DNA of 64,000 nt from Paraburkholderia sp. BL25I1N1 (GTDB taxonomy: Bacteria > Pseudomonadota > Gammaproteobacteria > Burkholderiales > Burkholderiaceae): contig NZ_PVZB01000025.1 of NCBI RefSeq assembly GCF_003002025.1, positions 62,001 through 126,000 on the forward strand, given 5' to 3'. The notes below the pieces were generated by a model. The model was not told the DNA's origin. It saw only the letters and a list, made by a program, of their open reading frames with translations, and made no database searches. The stretch's first letter is position 1, and each line of letters begins with the position of its first letter. The position numbers and the translations under genes were made by a program. This document shows, piece after piece, positions 17,183 to 25,720 of the stretch.

Positions 17183-17554
17183 TCAAACCCGCGATTCCGT
17201 CGACTTGGCCCGGCGGGCCAGCTTACCCGCGGCGGCCCGGCACGGCGCATCGCCGCGCGCCTGGCAGGCGCCCGCGGGACCGACGTGCTTTTCCGCGCTG
17301 GCAGGAGCGACAGCGGCGTTCGCCGTAGGTACGGTGGCCGCCACCAACTGGATTTTCCCTGCCTTGGCGCCCTTCTGTCCCCGCCGATGCTCGAACCACG
17401 CCAGCACCGCGACGCCGACCGATCCGCCAGGCAAGACGAACAGGACGGCGAACAGCGCGAGTTTCCACCAGCGGTGCGGCCCTTGGAAGGTGTTGAGTGC
17501 GGAATCGGTCAGGGAGCGGCTCAGGCCGCCAAGCGTGTTTTTGAGGTACAGCAT
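17183..17554 (-). CDS. Hypothetical single-pass membrane protein
   Basis: 123 residues, preceded by AAGGA at a proper distance. A short N-terminal stretch leads to one hydrophobic helix (about residues 29-51), then a basic region (EHRRGQKGAKAGK) and an Ala-rich C-terminus with two cysteines. No family was recognised. A minus-strand promoter-like pair (TTGAAA, 17 bp, TAGTAT) lies near 17,655-17,685 upstream. The gene stands alone between the efflux channel and the marR gene. Coding status rests on RBS, codon use and the membrane segment. Confidence 0.6.
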   Translation of the reverse strand: MLYLKNTLGGLSRSLTDSALNTFQGPHRWWKLALFAVLFVLPGGSVGVAVLAWFEHRRGQKGAKAGKIQLVAATVPTANAAVAPASAEKHVGPAGACQARGDAPCRAAAGKLARRAKSTESRV

Positions 17555-17745
17555 CGGGGAAATCCTTTTTTGCGCGTCGCGGTCGCGGCGGCAGACAATC
17601 GGTCAGAACATGTTTCGGGTGGCGCGGGTCGCGCGTAACTCGTTGCCTATAATACTATTGACTATGCAATTAAATTTCAAGATACTTCCGTCCGCGAACG
17701 TCGGCCGTGTTGTTTTCCTGTCGTTCGCGCTACGCGAAATCAAAT

Positions 17746-17773
17746 TTGACTTGTCTGCTTAGGCAGCTAAAAT
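17746..17773 (+). promoter_or_regulatory. marR promoter with embedded 20-bp operator-like palindrome
   Basis: TTGACT (17746-17751), a 16-bp spacer and TAAAAT (17768-17773) form a good sigma-70 promoter about 32 bp before the MarR start codon. The segment 17751-17770 (TTGTCTGCTTAGGCAGCTAA) is an imperfect palindrome of the form TTnnCTGCnTAnGCAGnnAA. It covers the spacer and overlaps both hexamers, the usual place for an autorepressing MarR-family operator. Confidence 0.65.
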
Positions 17774-17804
17774 CCGTTCTGCTCGAGACGTTCCCGGATA
17801 CACG

Positions 17805-18347
17805 ATGACTGATGGCCCCTACAAGGCGGACGAGATTCACCTCGAATCGAGTCTTGGCTACTACCTGACGAAAGCTCGAAACGTGCTGGTCGAGCGGACG
17901 GATCGTGCGGTCAAGCCATTGGGACTGACCACGCAGCAGATCGGCGTGATCCTCATGCTGTCGTCGCGGCGCGCGAGCACACCGTTCGAGCTGTCGCGCG
18001 CCATGTCCTACGACAGCGGATCGATGACGCGTCTGCTCGATCGCCTTGAAAAGAAAGGCTTTATCGCGCGTTCGCGCAGCGAGACCGATCGGCGCATGGT
18101 GAAGCTGGAGTTGACGCCGCAAGGTCACGACGCCGCGCGGCAATTGCCCGCTCTGGGCGCGGCGGTGCTGAACGAGCAATTGCGCGGATTTTCGGCCGCC
18201 GACCACGCCACGTTGATCGACCTGCTCGGCCGTTTCATCGCGAACGGCATCGACGCGGGCGCGAGCGCGGGATGTGGATTGGGGGCGCAACAGGAAACGC
18301 TGGACGAATCCCCCGAAACGTCGCCGCGGGAACACGGCGAACACTAA
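17805..18347 (+). CDS. MarR-family transcriptional regulator
   Basis: 180 residues. The winged-helix core (about 30-140) shows LGLTTQQIGVILMLSSR, the recognition-helix region MSYDSGSMTRLLDRLEKKG and the wing RSRSETDRRMVKLELTPQG, all typical of MarR/EmrR. Such dimers repress efflux genes until bound by a phenolic or drug ligand. It lies upstream of and co-directional with the EmrB-like pump, with a palindrome over its own promoter, so autorepression and pump control are likely. The C-terminal ~30 residues are unstructured and not conserved in the family. Confidence 0.93.
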   Translation: MTDGPYKADEIHLESSLGYYLTKARNVLVERTDRAVKPLGLTTQQIGVILMLSSRRASTPFELSRAMSYDSGSMTRLLDRLEKKGFIARSRSETDRRMVKLELTPQGHDAARQLPALGAAVLNEQLRGFSAADHATLIDLLGRFIANGIDAGASAGCGLGAQQETLDESPETSPREHGEH

Positions 18348-18383
18348 CCTGAACGTGCTTTTCAAGAGCGTCATCGTCGGAAA

Positions 18384-18403
18384 ATGTCTGTCTGGGCAGA
18401 GAG
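18384..18403 (+). promoter_or_regulatory. Second operator-like site upstream of the MFS pump gene
   Basis: This stretch (ATGTCTGTCTGGGCAGAGAG) matches the palindrome over the marR promoter at 13 of 20 positions, keeping TGTCTG and GGCAG. It lies about 75 bp before the pump start, within the 131-bp gap between marR and the pump. It may be a second regulator site. Confidence 0.4.
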
Positions 18404-18478
18404 TGATCCGGCATGTAAACACGCTAGCTGGTGTGGTCGATAAAGCTGCCGCGACAAGCTTTCCAGTTAAGGAGAAGA

Positions 18479-20044
18479 ATGATGAATGCCACGGCTTCCG
18501 CCGCCGCCCTGCCCGCCGCTGAACCCGCCCCGCTCAAGGGCGGCGCTTTGGCTCTGCTAACGGTCGGGCTCGCACTCGGCACGTTTATGGAAGTGCTCGA
18601 CACGTCGATTGCGAACGTCGCGGTGCCGACCATTTCCGGCAGCCTCGGCGTAGCAACAAGCCAGGGCACCTGGGTGATCTCGTCGTATTCGGTCGCCTCG
18701 GCGATTGCGGTGCCGCTGACAGGCTGGCTCGCCCGGCGCGTCGGCGAAGTGAAGCTGTTTACGCTGTCCGTGTTGCTTTTCACGATTGCTTCAGCGCTGT
18801 GCGGTTTCGCGCAGAACTTTGAATCGCTGATCGCGTTCCGGCTGGTGCAGGGGCTCGTTTCCGGGCCGATGGTGCCGCTCTCGCAGACCATTCTGATGCG
18901 CTCGTATCCACCGGAAAAGCGCGGACTTGCGCTGGGTCTATGGGCGATGACGGTGATCTGCGCGCCCATCTTCGGGCCCGTGATGGGCGGCTACATTACC
19001 GACAACTACACGTGGCCGTGGATCTTCTATATCAACGTGCCGATCGGTCTGTTCTCGGCGGTATGCGCGTTCCTGCTGCTGCGCGGCCGTGAGACGAAGA
19101 CCACGAAACAGCGCATCGACGCGGTCGGCCTCGCGCTGCTCGTGATCGGGGTGTCGTGCCTGCAGATGGTGCTCGACCTCGGCAAGGATCGCGACTGGTT
19201 CAACTCGACGTTTATCGTGACGCTGGCGGTGATCGCGGTGGTGTCGCTCGCCTTCATGCTGGTGTGGGAGATGACCGAGAAAGAGCCGGTGGTCGATCTC
19301 TCGCTATTCAAGGATCGCAACTTCGCGCTTGGCGTGATAATCGTGTCGTTCGGCTTTATGGCCTTCTTCGGCTCGGTAGTGATTTTCCCGCTCTGGCTGC
19401 AAACGGTGATGGGTTACACCGCCGGCCTGGCCGGTCTGGCGACCGCGCCGGTTGGTTTGCTCGCGCTGTTTTTGTCGCCGATGATCGGCAAGAACATGCA
19501 CCGTCTGAATCTGCGCGTGGTGGCGAGTTTTGCGTTCATCGTGTTCGCGTTCGTCTCGTTCTGGAACTCCACGTTCACGCTCGACGTGCCCTTCAATCAT
19601 GTGATCTGGCCACGGCTCGTGCAAGGCATCGGCGTTGCCTGCTTCTTCGTGCCGATGACCACCATCACGCTCTCCAGCGTGCCGGATGAACGCCTGGCGA
19701 GTGCTTCCGGGCTGTCCAATTTTTTCCGGACCTTATCGGGTGCGATCGGCACAGCGATTAGCACGACGTACTGGGAGAACGACACGATCCGCCATCATGC
19801 GATGCTGACCGACTCGGTCAACGTCTACGCCGCGAACACCAATGCTTATACCAACGCGCTGGCCGGTATCGGGCTCTCCGGCGACGGCATCACCGCGCAG
19901 TTGAATCAGGTGGTGACGGCGCAGGCTTATATGATGGCCACTAACGATTTTTTCCGCATTTCCTGCGCGGGGTTTCTCGTGCTCGCCGTGCTGGTGTGGA
20001 TTACCAAGCCACGCAAGGGCGTAGGCCCGTCGATGGGGCATTGA
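18479..20044 (+). CDS. EmrB/QacA-type MFS multidrug transporter (DHA2, 14 TM)
   Basis: 521 residues from ATG 18479, with AAGGAG six bases upstream. It has about 14 hydrophobic segments. DHA2 motifs are present: the motif D1 region (LDTSIANVAVPTISG), motif A-like GWLARRVGEVKLF, and motif C-like GPVMGGYITDNYTWPWIFYINVPIG. It is a proton-driven inner-membrane drug exporter that normally works with an EmrA adaptor and an outer-membrane channel. A suitable channel is encoded 1.5 kb away on the other strand, but no adaptor is present. Confidence 0.93.
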   Translation: MMNATASAAALPAAEPAPLKGGALALLTVGLALGTFMEVLDTSIANVAVPTISGSLGVATSQGTWVISSYSVASAIAVPLTGWLARRVGEVKLFTLSVLLFTIASALCGFAQNFESLIAFRLVQGLVSGPMVPLSQTILMRSYPPEKRGLALGLWAMTVICAPIFGPVMGGYITDNYTWPWIFYINVPIGLFSAVCAFLLLRGRETKTTKQRIDAVGLALLVIGVSCLQMVLDLGKDRDWFNSTFIVTLAVIAVVSLAFMLVWEMTEKEPVVDLSLFKDRNFALGVIIVSFGFMAFFGSVVIFPLWLQTVMGYTAGLAGLATAPVGLLALFLSPMIGKNMHRLNLRVVASFAFIVFAFVSFWNSTFTLDVPFNHVIWPRLVQGIGVACFFVPMTTITLSSVPDERLASASGLSNFFRTLSGAIGTAISTTYWENDTIRHHAMLTDSVNVYAANTNAYTNALAGIGLSGDGITAQLNQVVTAQAYMMATNDFFRISCAGFLVLAVLVWITKPRKGVGPSMGH

Positions 20045-20123
20045 GGTCTGACGCTGCCTCGAGCGGACGCGCGCCGAGAGAAACGATATTGTTCCGGCAA
20101 CTTTTCGCGCGCGTCTTCAGCGT

Positions 20124-20624
20124 TTATTGCGTGACGGCTTCGCCATTCGTCGCCGGGATCGATTGACCCTGCAGGGCATCCGGATGCGGCGCTGTCGGCG
20201 CGGCTTGCGGGGGTTTAGCGCCACTCTGCGGCGCGCCGGTCGCGGTGCCTCGCACGAATTGCTTGAAGTCGGCACCGGCTTCCCACGGGTTCGGCTTGCA
20301 GCCCATCGAGCCGTCGCAATGCGCGGCGAAGCCGATCGTTGCCGTGCCGTCCGGATTCGCGGCGCGCGTGATCTGATACGCCAACGCGCGCTTGCCGCCA
20401 TCCGGGCCGGCGGTCTGGATCAACGTGTCGGTCGAGGCATCGATCTTGTACGTCGAATGGCTCGCCACCCACGCTTTCGCGCGTTGCCACCAGGCATCGC
20501 ATTCCGTTTTGTTCGAACACGTTAGCGGCGTGGTCGCGATCTGCATGACGTCAGGATCGACCTGCCCTTGCGTTGAACATCCCGCTGCCGCTACGCACAG
20601 CATGGCCAACAGACTTTTCTTCAT
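20124..20624 (-). CDS. Putative lipoprotein of unknown function
   Basis: 166 residues from ATG 20624, which is preceded by GGGAGGATT; the longer frame upstream has no RBS. The N-terminus is a lipoprotein signal with lipobox AAAGC (Cys at about 16). The body contains four further cysteines (TCSNKTECDAWW and HCDGSMGCKP). A Pro/Ala/Gln-rich tail ends the protein. I do not recognise the family. It is probably anchored in the envelope. Confidence 0.75.
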   Translation of the reverse strand: MKKSLLAMLCVAAAGCSTQGQVDPDVMQIATTPLTCSNKTECDAWWQRAKAWVASHSTYKIDASTDTLIQTAGPDGGKRALAYQITRAANPDGTATIGFAAHCDGSMGCKPNPWEAGADFKQFVRGTATGAPQSGAKPPQAAPTAPHPDALQGQSIPATNGEAVTQ

Positions 20625-20782
20625 CACGTTGAATCCTCCCTCTGTGGTGCGCGTCATGTCAGTTTGGACTACGGCGCGGGGACGGTGTTTCATCTGGATC
20701 AGAGAATCGTTAGAACGCGCGGAGTATTTGCCGATGACGTTTGAAACGCACTGCACTTTGCGTAGACGTTACCGGCGCGAAA

Positions 20783-20810
20783 TAAAAAAAGCGGCCGTGT
20801 TGGCCGCTCT
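20783..20810 (-). terminator. Intrinsic terminator of gshA
   Basis: GCGGCC (20791-20796) pairs with GGCCGC (20802-20807). Read on the minus strand the stem is followed by seven T, matching the end of gshA 27 bp before it. Confidence 0.75.
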
Positions 20811-20836
20811 TTCGTCATGTCGCCTGCAAGCGTGAT

Positions 20837-22453
20837 TCAGACGCTGAACCGGTTCAGCGTATACGCCCGATATGCAGCGACGAACGCGTCGAACGAACCG
20901 ACTTCTTCCCGTTCGAGTTTGGCTTGCTCGGCAAGCGATTGCGCGGCGAGATCGGCGAAGGCCTGGGTCTGCTCCGCATCCAGCGGACGTGAGCGGAAAT
21001 ACGCGGCGTGCGCTTCGCTTTGTTCGAGACCGAATGCGAGGAAGCTCTGCTGCTTCTCGCGCATGGTCTGCAGCACGCGCGCCGACGGCGTCAGCGATGC
21101 ATCCGCCAGCTTCGCGCGTTGAACCGCGACGGCGCGAGCATGCGCATCGCCGCCATGCAAAGTGTCGAGCGCGGCAGCGGCCGCGTCGATCTTGATGAGC
21201 AGCTCGTTCGCCCAGTCCGTCATCGCAACCGGTTGGCCGTCGCGCGCCAGTTCAAGGCCCGGCTTGCGCCCTTCCATCGTTACGCGGCCGAAATTCTGAT
21301 TGGCTTCGGCATAAGCATCTGGCGGTAACAGCGCGCTGTCGTCGAGCGCGCACACCAGCAGGTAAGCGTCGAGAAAGCGCGACGTTTCGAGTGAAATGCC
21401 GGTGGGCTCGAACGGGTCGATGTCCATGCAACGCACTTCCACGTATTGCACGCCGCGTGCGGCAAGCGCGTGCAGCGGACGCTCGCCCGGATGCGTGATG
21501 CGCTTCGGACGGATCGTCGAGTAAAACTCGTTTTCGATCTGCAGCACGTTCGTGTTGATCTGCACCCACTCGCCGTCGCGTTGCGTGCCGATTGCCTCGT
21601 ACGCGGGGTACGGCTGGCTCACGGCTTTCGCGAGCGCGTCGAGGTAGCCCGGCAGCGTGTCGTAGTCGGCGCGCAATTCGGCTTGCGCCGCGGTGTTCGA
21701 ATAGCCGAGGTCGCTCATGCGCAAACTGGTTGCGTACGGACGATAGAGCGTGTCGGCGTCGAACGTGTCGAGCGTGTGTTTGCGATCGCGGAGGAAACGC
21801 CGATCCAGCGCCGGCGATGCGCCGAACAGATACATCAGCAGCCAGTTGGTGCGGCGGAAATTGCGGATCAGCGCGAGATAGCGATCGGACTGGAAATCGA
21901 CCGCGCTTGCGGTGGATTGCTGGTCCGCGTGCAGCCGCCGCCACACTTCTTCGTTCAGCGAATAGTTGTAGTGAATGCCCGCAATGCACTGCATCGTGCG
22001 GCCGTAGCGGAGCGCGAGGCCGATGCGGTACACGTACTTCAGCTTGCCGATGTTCGAACTGCCATAGTTCGCGATCGGAATGCCGTCGTCGGTGTCGGGC
22101 AAGAGGCCCGGCATGGAGTTGTTCCACAGAATCTCGTCGCCGAGTTGCGCGTAGACAAAACGGTGGAGCGTATCGAGCTTTTCGAGCGTGAGCGCGACGT
22201 CATGCTCAGCCGGCGTGATCAGTTCGAGCAGCGCTTCGGAATAATCCGTGGTGAGCGACGGATGCGTGAGCGCCGAACCGAGCGCGCGCGGATGCGGCGT
22301 CAAGGCGAGCTTGCCCTCGTGCGTCACGCGCAGGCTTTCCTTTTCGATGCCGCGCAGGCCGCGTATCAGCGCGTCGCGCTGTGGGCCTGAGGTCAGCACG
22401 GACAGGCGGTGCGAGAGCGCGTCGGTCGTGCGGGAAGGTGTCGTGTTTGGCAT
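20837..22453 (-). CDS. gshA: Glutamate-cysteine ligase
   Basis: 538 residues from ATG 22453; a longer frame starts at GTG 22507 but neither start has a clear RBS. It is the enterobacterial-type enzyme (COG2918), recognised from GIEKESLRV near the N-terminus, TTDYSEALLELITPA, and VRCMDIDPFEPTGI. It makes gamma-glutamylcysteine from glutamate, cysteine and ATP, the first step of glutathione synthesis. It stands alone; gshB is not near. A terminator follows the gene. Confidence 0.95.
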   Translation of the reverse strand: MPNTTPSRTTDALSHRLSVLTSGPQRDALIRGLRGIEKESLRVTHEGKLALTPHPRALGSALTHPSLTTDYSEALLELITPAEHDVALTLEKLDTLHRFVYAQLGDEILWNNSMPGLLPDTDDGIPIANYGSSNIGKLKYVYRIGLALRYGRTMQCIAGIHYNYSLNEEVWRRLHADQQSTASAVDFQSDRYLALIRNFRRTNWLLMYLFGASPALDRRFLRDRKHTLDTFDADTLYRPYATSLRMSDLGYSNTAAQAELRADYDTLPGYLDALAKAVSQPYPAYEAIGTQRDGEWVQINTNVLQIENEFYSTIRPKRITHPGERPLHALAARGVQYVEVRCMDIDPFEPTGISLETSRFLDAYLLVCALDDSALLPPDAYAEANQNFGRVTMEGRKPGLELARDGQPVAMTDWANELLIKIDAAAAALDTLHGGDAHARAVAVQRAKLADASLTPSARVLQTMREKQQSFLAFGLEQSEAHAAYFRSRPLDAEQTQAFADLAAQSLAEQAKLEREEVGSFDAFVAAYRAYTLNRFSV

Positions 22454-22775
22454 TGATGCGAGTCTGGCGTTGTCGGCCGCCATGTGCCGCAGCACTGCGG
22501 TTGACAACGTTCGGCGGAATTTTCGGTAGCGGGCACTTTAACATCTCGCCAGAACGGCTGCTTGAGGCCGCTTCGGCGGGTCGCCGGAGCACTTCGGACC
22601 GCTTCTTTTTTGGGCCAATTTCACTGCTTTTTGCGCCAGTCCGTTGGCTTTGCCCGACATCACGCTATCCGTCACGCGCCTCCCGCGCGATCCGCATTTC
22701 TTCTCCCCAAACCGCGCGACGTGTCGGCCGCCATCGGCGACGCACTACGTCAACGGCTGGGGGCGACGCGCCGTT
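22454..22775. other. Gap without a supported gene
   Basis: This 322-bp stretch between gshA and the glycosylase gene has open frames on both strands, but none has a credible start or recognisable product. It probably holds the gshA promoter; no clear -35/-10 pair or operator was recognised. Confidence 0.5.
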
Positions 22776-23693
22776 TCAGCCACCACGCGCGGCGCCCGCG
22801 CGGTCCGCTACTTCATTCCACAGATGCATCGCCGCGTACGCACGCCACGGCCGCCATGTGTCGGTGCGGGCGCGCTGCTGCGTGGGCCGCACAAGCGATG
22901 GATCGCGCGCGCAGATCGACTGCATCAGCACGAGGTCCCACGCGGGCCACGCATCGGCATCGCGCCATGCGCGCATGGCGACGTACTCGACGGTCCACGG
23001 ACCGATGCCGGGCAGCGCCAGCAGCGCGGCGCGCAGACTGTCGGAGTCGGCCGTGTTGTTGTCGAGCGGCACGTCGCCGGTGGCGACCGCGTGCGCGAAA
23101 CCCTGCAATGCCGCTACACGTTTACCCGGCATGCCGATTTGCGCGAGATCCACAGCAGCCAGCGCAGCGGGCGTTGGGAAACGCCAGGCGGTGTCCTCAT
23201 GCGGATGTCCCTCGATACGCTCGCCGGCGCGCTGCACCAGTCTGCCGATGATGGTGGTCGCCGCCTTCACGCTGACCTGCTGCCCGACGATTGCACGCAC
23301 CACCAGCTCGAAGCCCGACCACGCGCCCGGCACGCGCAAGCCGGGCACGGCCTCGACTAGCGGCGCGAGCCACGGATCCGCGGCGAGTTCTGCGCCGATC
23401 TTTTTCGGATCGGCGTGCAGGTCGAACATCTTCGCAATCGGCGCGGCGAGCGCGTCGGCGTGACGGCTTACCGGCCCTTCCATGCTGGCGACGAGACAAC
23501 GCTTGCGCGGATGCAGACGCACGCTCAGCGTGCCGCTGTCGCCGGCCCAATCGATCGCGCGGCGGTACGCGCCGTCTTCGACCGCTTCGACGCCGGGCGT
23601 CGCGCGTCCGCCGAAGAAACGCAGCAGGCGCGGCCAGTCGAAGGGTGGTTTGAACGGCAACTCAAGGGTAGCGACTTCGTCAAGCGTGCTCAC
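22776..23693 (-). CDS. DNA-3-methyladenine glycosylase II (AlkA-like, HhH-GPD)
   Basis: 305 residues from GTG 23693, which overlaps the ada stop (GTGA); a longer in-frame extension upstream overlaps ada and is not used. An N-terminal AlkA_N-like domain is followed by the HhH-GPD domain: GIGPWTVEYVAMRA and the catalytic Asp in AWPAWDLVLMQ. It excises alkylated bases such as 3-methyladenine for base-excision repair. The 4-bp overlap with ada means the two are co-expressed as an adaptive-response operon, presumably induced by methylated Ada. Confidence 0.92.
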   Translation of the reverse strand: MSTLDEVATLELPFKPPFDWPRLLRFFGGRATPGVEAVEDGAYRRAIDWAGDSGTLSVRLHPRKRCLVASMEGPVSRHADALAAPIAKMFDLHADPKKIGAELAADPWLAPLVEAVPGLRVPGAWSGFELVVRAIVGQQVSVKAATTIIGRLVQRAGERIEGHPHEDTAWRFPTPAALAAVDLAQIGMPGKRVAALQGFAHAVATGDVPLDNNTADSDSLRAALLALPGIGPWTVEYVAMRAWRDADAWPAWDLVLMQSICARDPSLVRPTQQRARTDTWRPWRAYAAMHLWNEVADRAGAARGG

Positions 23694-24868
23694 GCGGCGT
23701 GGTCCAGTTTGGTGATGGTTTCGGTGTCGATGTCGGCGTCGGCATGGACGCGCTGGTTGCGCTCGATCTGGCCGTACGAGAAGGCGCCGGCATGCTGCGC
23801 CTCGTTGTCCAGCAGCGCGGCCTTGCGCGGCAACCCCCAGCGATAGCCCGCCAGCGCCCCGCCCTTGGCCACCACGCGATGACAAGGAATCGCCAGTGCC
23901 ACCGGGTTCGTCGCGCAGGCGCTTGCTACAGCGCGCACGGCGCGAGGCGCGCCGACCGTTTCGGCAATCTGCGAATAGCTGCGCGTCTCACCGTACGGGA
24001 TGCGCCGCAACGCGTCCCACACGCGCTGGCGGAATGCCGTCGCGGCGATATCCAGCGGCAGATCGAAGTCCTGACGGGTGCCGCGCAAATAGGCGTCGAT
24101 CTGCGCGATGAACGGCGCCAGGTGTTCGGTATCTTCCAACACGTCGGCGTTGGCGAATTCGCCGCGCAGATCGCTGGCGAGTGCGGCTTTGTCGTCGCCG
24201 AAAGCGATCTTGCAGATGCCCTTCTCCGTCGCCGCGACCAGCACATAACCGAGCGACGTCGGCGCGCTGGCGTAGCGAACGGTCAGTCCGGCACCCTTGC
24301 GGCGATACGCGGACGGCGCCATGCCCAGTTCGGCCGACGCGCTGTCGTACATCCGCGACGGCGAGCCGAAGCCCGCGTCGAGCGTGGCGCGAGTGACGTC
24401 CGAGCCGCTCTGGAGCGCGTCGCGCAACGCGGCGCCCCGCTGCGCGGCCTGATATTGACGCGGCGACACGCCCACCACCCGCTTGAAAAGACGCTGCAGG
24501 TGGAACGGGCTGACGTGCACGGCGTCGCTCAGTTGCGCGAGCGTGAGGCGCTCCTGCGGGTCGGCGTCCAGCGCGGCGCACGCGCGATTCACGATTTCCA
24601 GCTCGCGCGGCAGGCCGCCGGGCTGGCAGCGCTTGCAATCGCGAAAGCCCGCGGCGCGCGCGGCGGCGGCATCGGTGAAGAAAGCAACGTTCTCACGGCG
24701 CGGCAGGCGCGACGCGCACGACGGACGGCAGAACACGCCGGTCGTTTTGACGGCGTAGAAGAACGCGCCATCGGCTTGCGACTTGCGGTGGGTGACGGCT
24801 TGCCAGCGCGCGTCGTCGGAAGTCCAGTGGCTGGCGCCGGAGGCGGTATCGGTAGATTTGCGGTTCAT
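23690..24868 (-). CDS. ada: Ada: methylphosphotriester/O6-methylguanine-DNA methyltransferase and activator
   Basis: 392 residues from ATG 24868. The N-terminal zinc/phosphotriester-acceptor domain has FCRPSC and CKRC (four Zn-ligand Cys, the first being the acceptor). An AraC-type HTH follows (about 85-180, VSPFHLQRLFKRVVGVSP). The C-terminal MGMT domain has the active-site motif PCHRV. All acceptor residues are intact. Self-methylated Ada activates its own operon, here ada-alkA. No copy of the E. coli Ada box was recognised upstream. Confidence 0.95.
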   Translation of the reverse strand: MNRKSTDTASGASHWTSDDARWQAVTHRKSQADGAFFYAVKTTGVFCRPSCASRLPRRENVAFFTDAAAARAAGFRDCKRCQPGGLPRELEIVNRACAALDADPQERLTLAQLSDAVHVSPFHLQRLFKRVVGVSPRQYQAAQRGAALRDALQSGSDVTRATLDAGFGSPSRMYDSASAELGMAPSAYRRKGAGLTVRYASAPTSLGYVLVAATEKGICKIAFGDDKAALASDLRGEFANADVLEDTEHLAPFIAQIDAYLRGTRQDFDLPLDIAATAFRQRVWDALRRIPYGETRSYSQIAETVGAPRAVRAVASACATNPVALAIPCHRVVAKGGALAGYRWGLPRKAALLDNEAQHAGAFSYGQIERNQRVHADADIDTETITKLDHAA

Positions 24869-25045
24869 GATGGTCCCGAAGAGACGGTGTCGATGCTCAC
24901 CAATGTAGGCCGCATGCCGACACACTACGCTCCGGTTCTTGCTCTGTCATTGCGCTTCTTCGTAGACCCAAAGCCCCGCCGGGCGCCCCTTTAACGGAAA
25001 ACTGCGACAATTTGGCACGATATCGGGTTTTCCCTTAAAAAGTTA

Positions 25046-25074
25046 TTGCGTCGCACCAGGCCGATGTGTATATT
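25046..25074 (+). promoter_or_regulatory. Promoter of the small RNA
   Basis: TTGCGT (25046-25051), a spacer of exactly 17 bp and TATATT (25069-25074) form a sigma-70 promoter. Transcription would start at about 25,080-25,082, directly before the CU-rich repeats of the small RNA. Confidence 0.65.
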
Positions 25075-25080
25075 AGTACT

Positions 25081-25143
25081 TGTCTCCTCCATGTCTCCTC
25101 CTGATATGGATTCAGCCCGCTCCACATAGAGCGGGCTTTTTTT
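25081..25143 (+). ncRNA. Small RNA with tandem CUCCUCC motifs and intrinsic terminator
   Basis: About 63 nt lie between a good promoter and a strong terminator with no reading frame. The 5' part holds two exact copies of TGTCTCCTCC (25081-25090 and 25092-25101), whose CUCCUCC is complementary to Shine-Dalgarno sequences. The terminator stem AGCCCGCTC (25114-25122) pairs with GAGCGGGCT (25129-25137), then T7. The layout resembles the beta-proteobacterial anti-SD small RNAs described as ncS27 or toxic small RNA in Burkholderiales; this assignment is from memory. It probably represses translation of several mRNAs by covering ribosome-binding sites. Confidence 0.72.
25114..25143 (+). terminator. 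Rho-independent terminator of the small RNA
   Basis: A 9-bp perfect stem with a 6-nt loop (CACATA) is followed by seven T. No protein gene upstream uses it: ada runs the other way and the next plus-strand gene starts downstream. Confidence 0.85.
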
Positions 25144-25262
25144 CGTCCATACGGTCCTGATCCGGCCCTTAAGGCGGCTTTCACGACCTGTGTTCGCAGC
25201 GCCGCCCTTTCTTCTACACTGGCAATTCACGCGTTCTGCGAGCCAGCCAAGGGGCGTTCCAC

Positions 25263-25688
25263 ATGAAAATCCACATTCGCGAGATCGATCACGTTGTCAT
25301 TCGGGCGACGAACGTCGAGGCCATGGCGCGCTTCTATTGCGACGTGCTCGGCTGCAGCGTCGAGAAGGAGCAGCGCGATCTAGGCCTGACGCAGTTACGC
25401 GCGGGCCGTTCGCTGATCGATCTGTTGCAGGTGGGTGCCAAACTCGACCACGCCGAAAACGGCGCGCCGGGCACCGGGCGGAATATGGATCACGTGTGCT
25501 TGCGCATCGATCCGTTCGACGCCGAAGCGCTCAAGGCGCATCTGGTCGAACACGGCGCGCGGCTGGGTGAACTGGGGCAGCGCTACGGCGCGGACGGCTA
25601 TGGACAGTCGCTGTATCTCTTCGACCCGGAAGGCAACATGGTCGAACTGAAAGGCCCGCCGGAAGCGGCGCATATGACGTCGCTATAA
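25263..25688 (+). CDS. VOC (glyoxalase/bleomycin-resistance) superfamily protein
   Basis: 141 residues with AAGGGG upstream of the ATG. The fold is a single pair of beta-alpha-beta-beta-beta modules. Putative metal ligands are His10 (EIDHVVIRA), His in MDHVCLRI and Glu in GNMVELKGPP, the usual H/H/E pattern. The superfamily includes glyoxalase I, dioxygenases and fosfomycin or bleomycin resistance proteins; the substrate cannot be told. It stands alone. Confidence 0.88.
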   Translation: MKIHIREIDHVVIRATNVEAMARFYCDVLGCSVEKEQRDLGLTQLRAGRSLIDLLQVGAKLDHAENGAPGTGRNMDHVCLRIDPFDAEALKAHLVEHGARLGELGQRYGADGYGQSLYLFDPEGNMVELKGPPEAAHMTSL

Positions 25689-25720
25689 AGCTATCGGCAA
25701 GTTTGTAAGGCGTCGACGCG

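Noticed and set aside
22381..23463. 360-codon plus-strand frame between gshA and the alkA-like gene
   Set aside because: It runs antisense to gshA and alkA and gives Arg/Ala/Ser-rich sequence. The minus-strand frames are recognised enzymes.
22776..23885. Longer 369-codon version of the AlkA-like gene
   Set aside because: The first ~64 codons overlap ada in another frame and are low complexity. GTG 23693 in the ada stop gives the conserved length.
24991..25230. 79-codon minus-strand frame over the small RNA
   Set aside because: It covers a promoter and terminator that read on the plus strand. No RBS, and the composition is unlike neighbouring genes.
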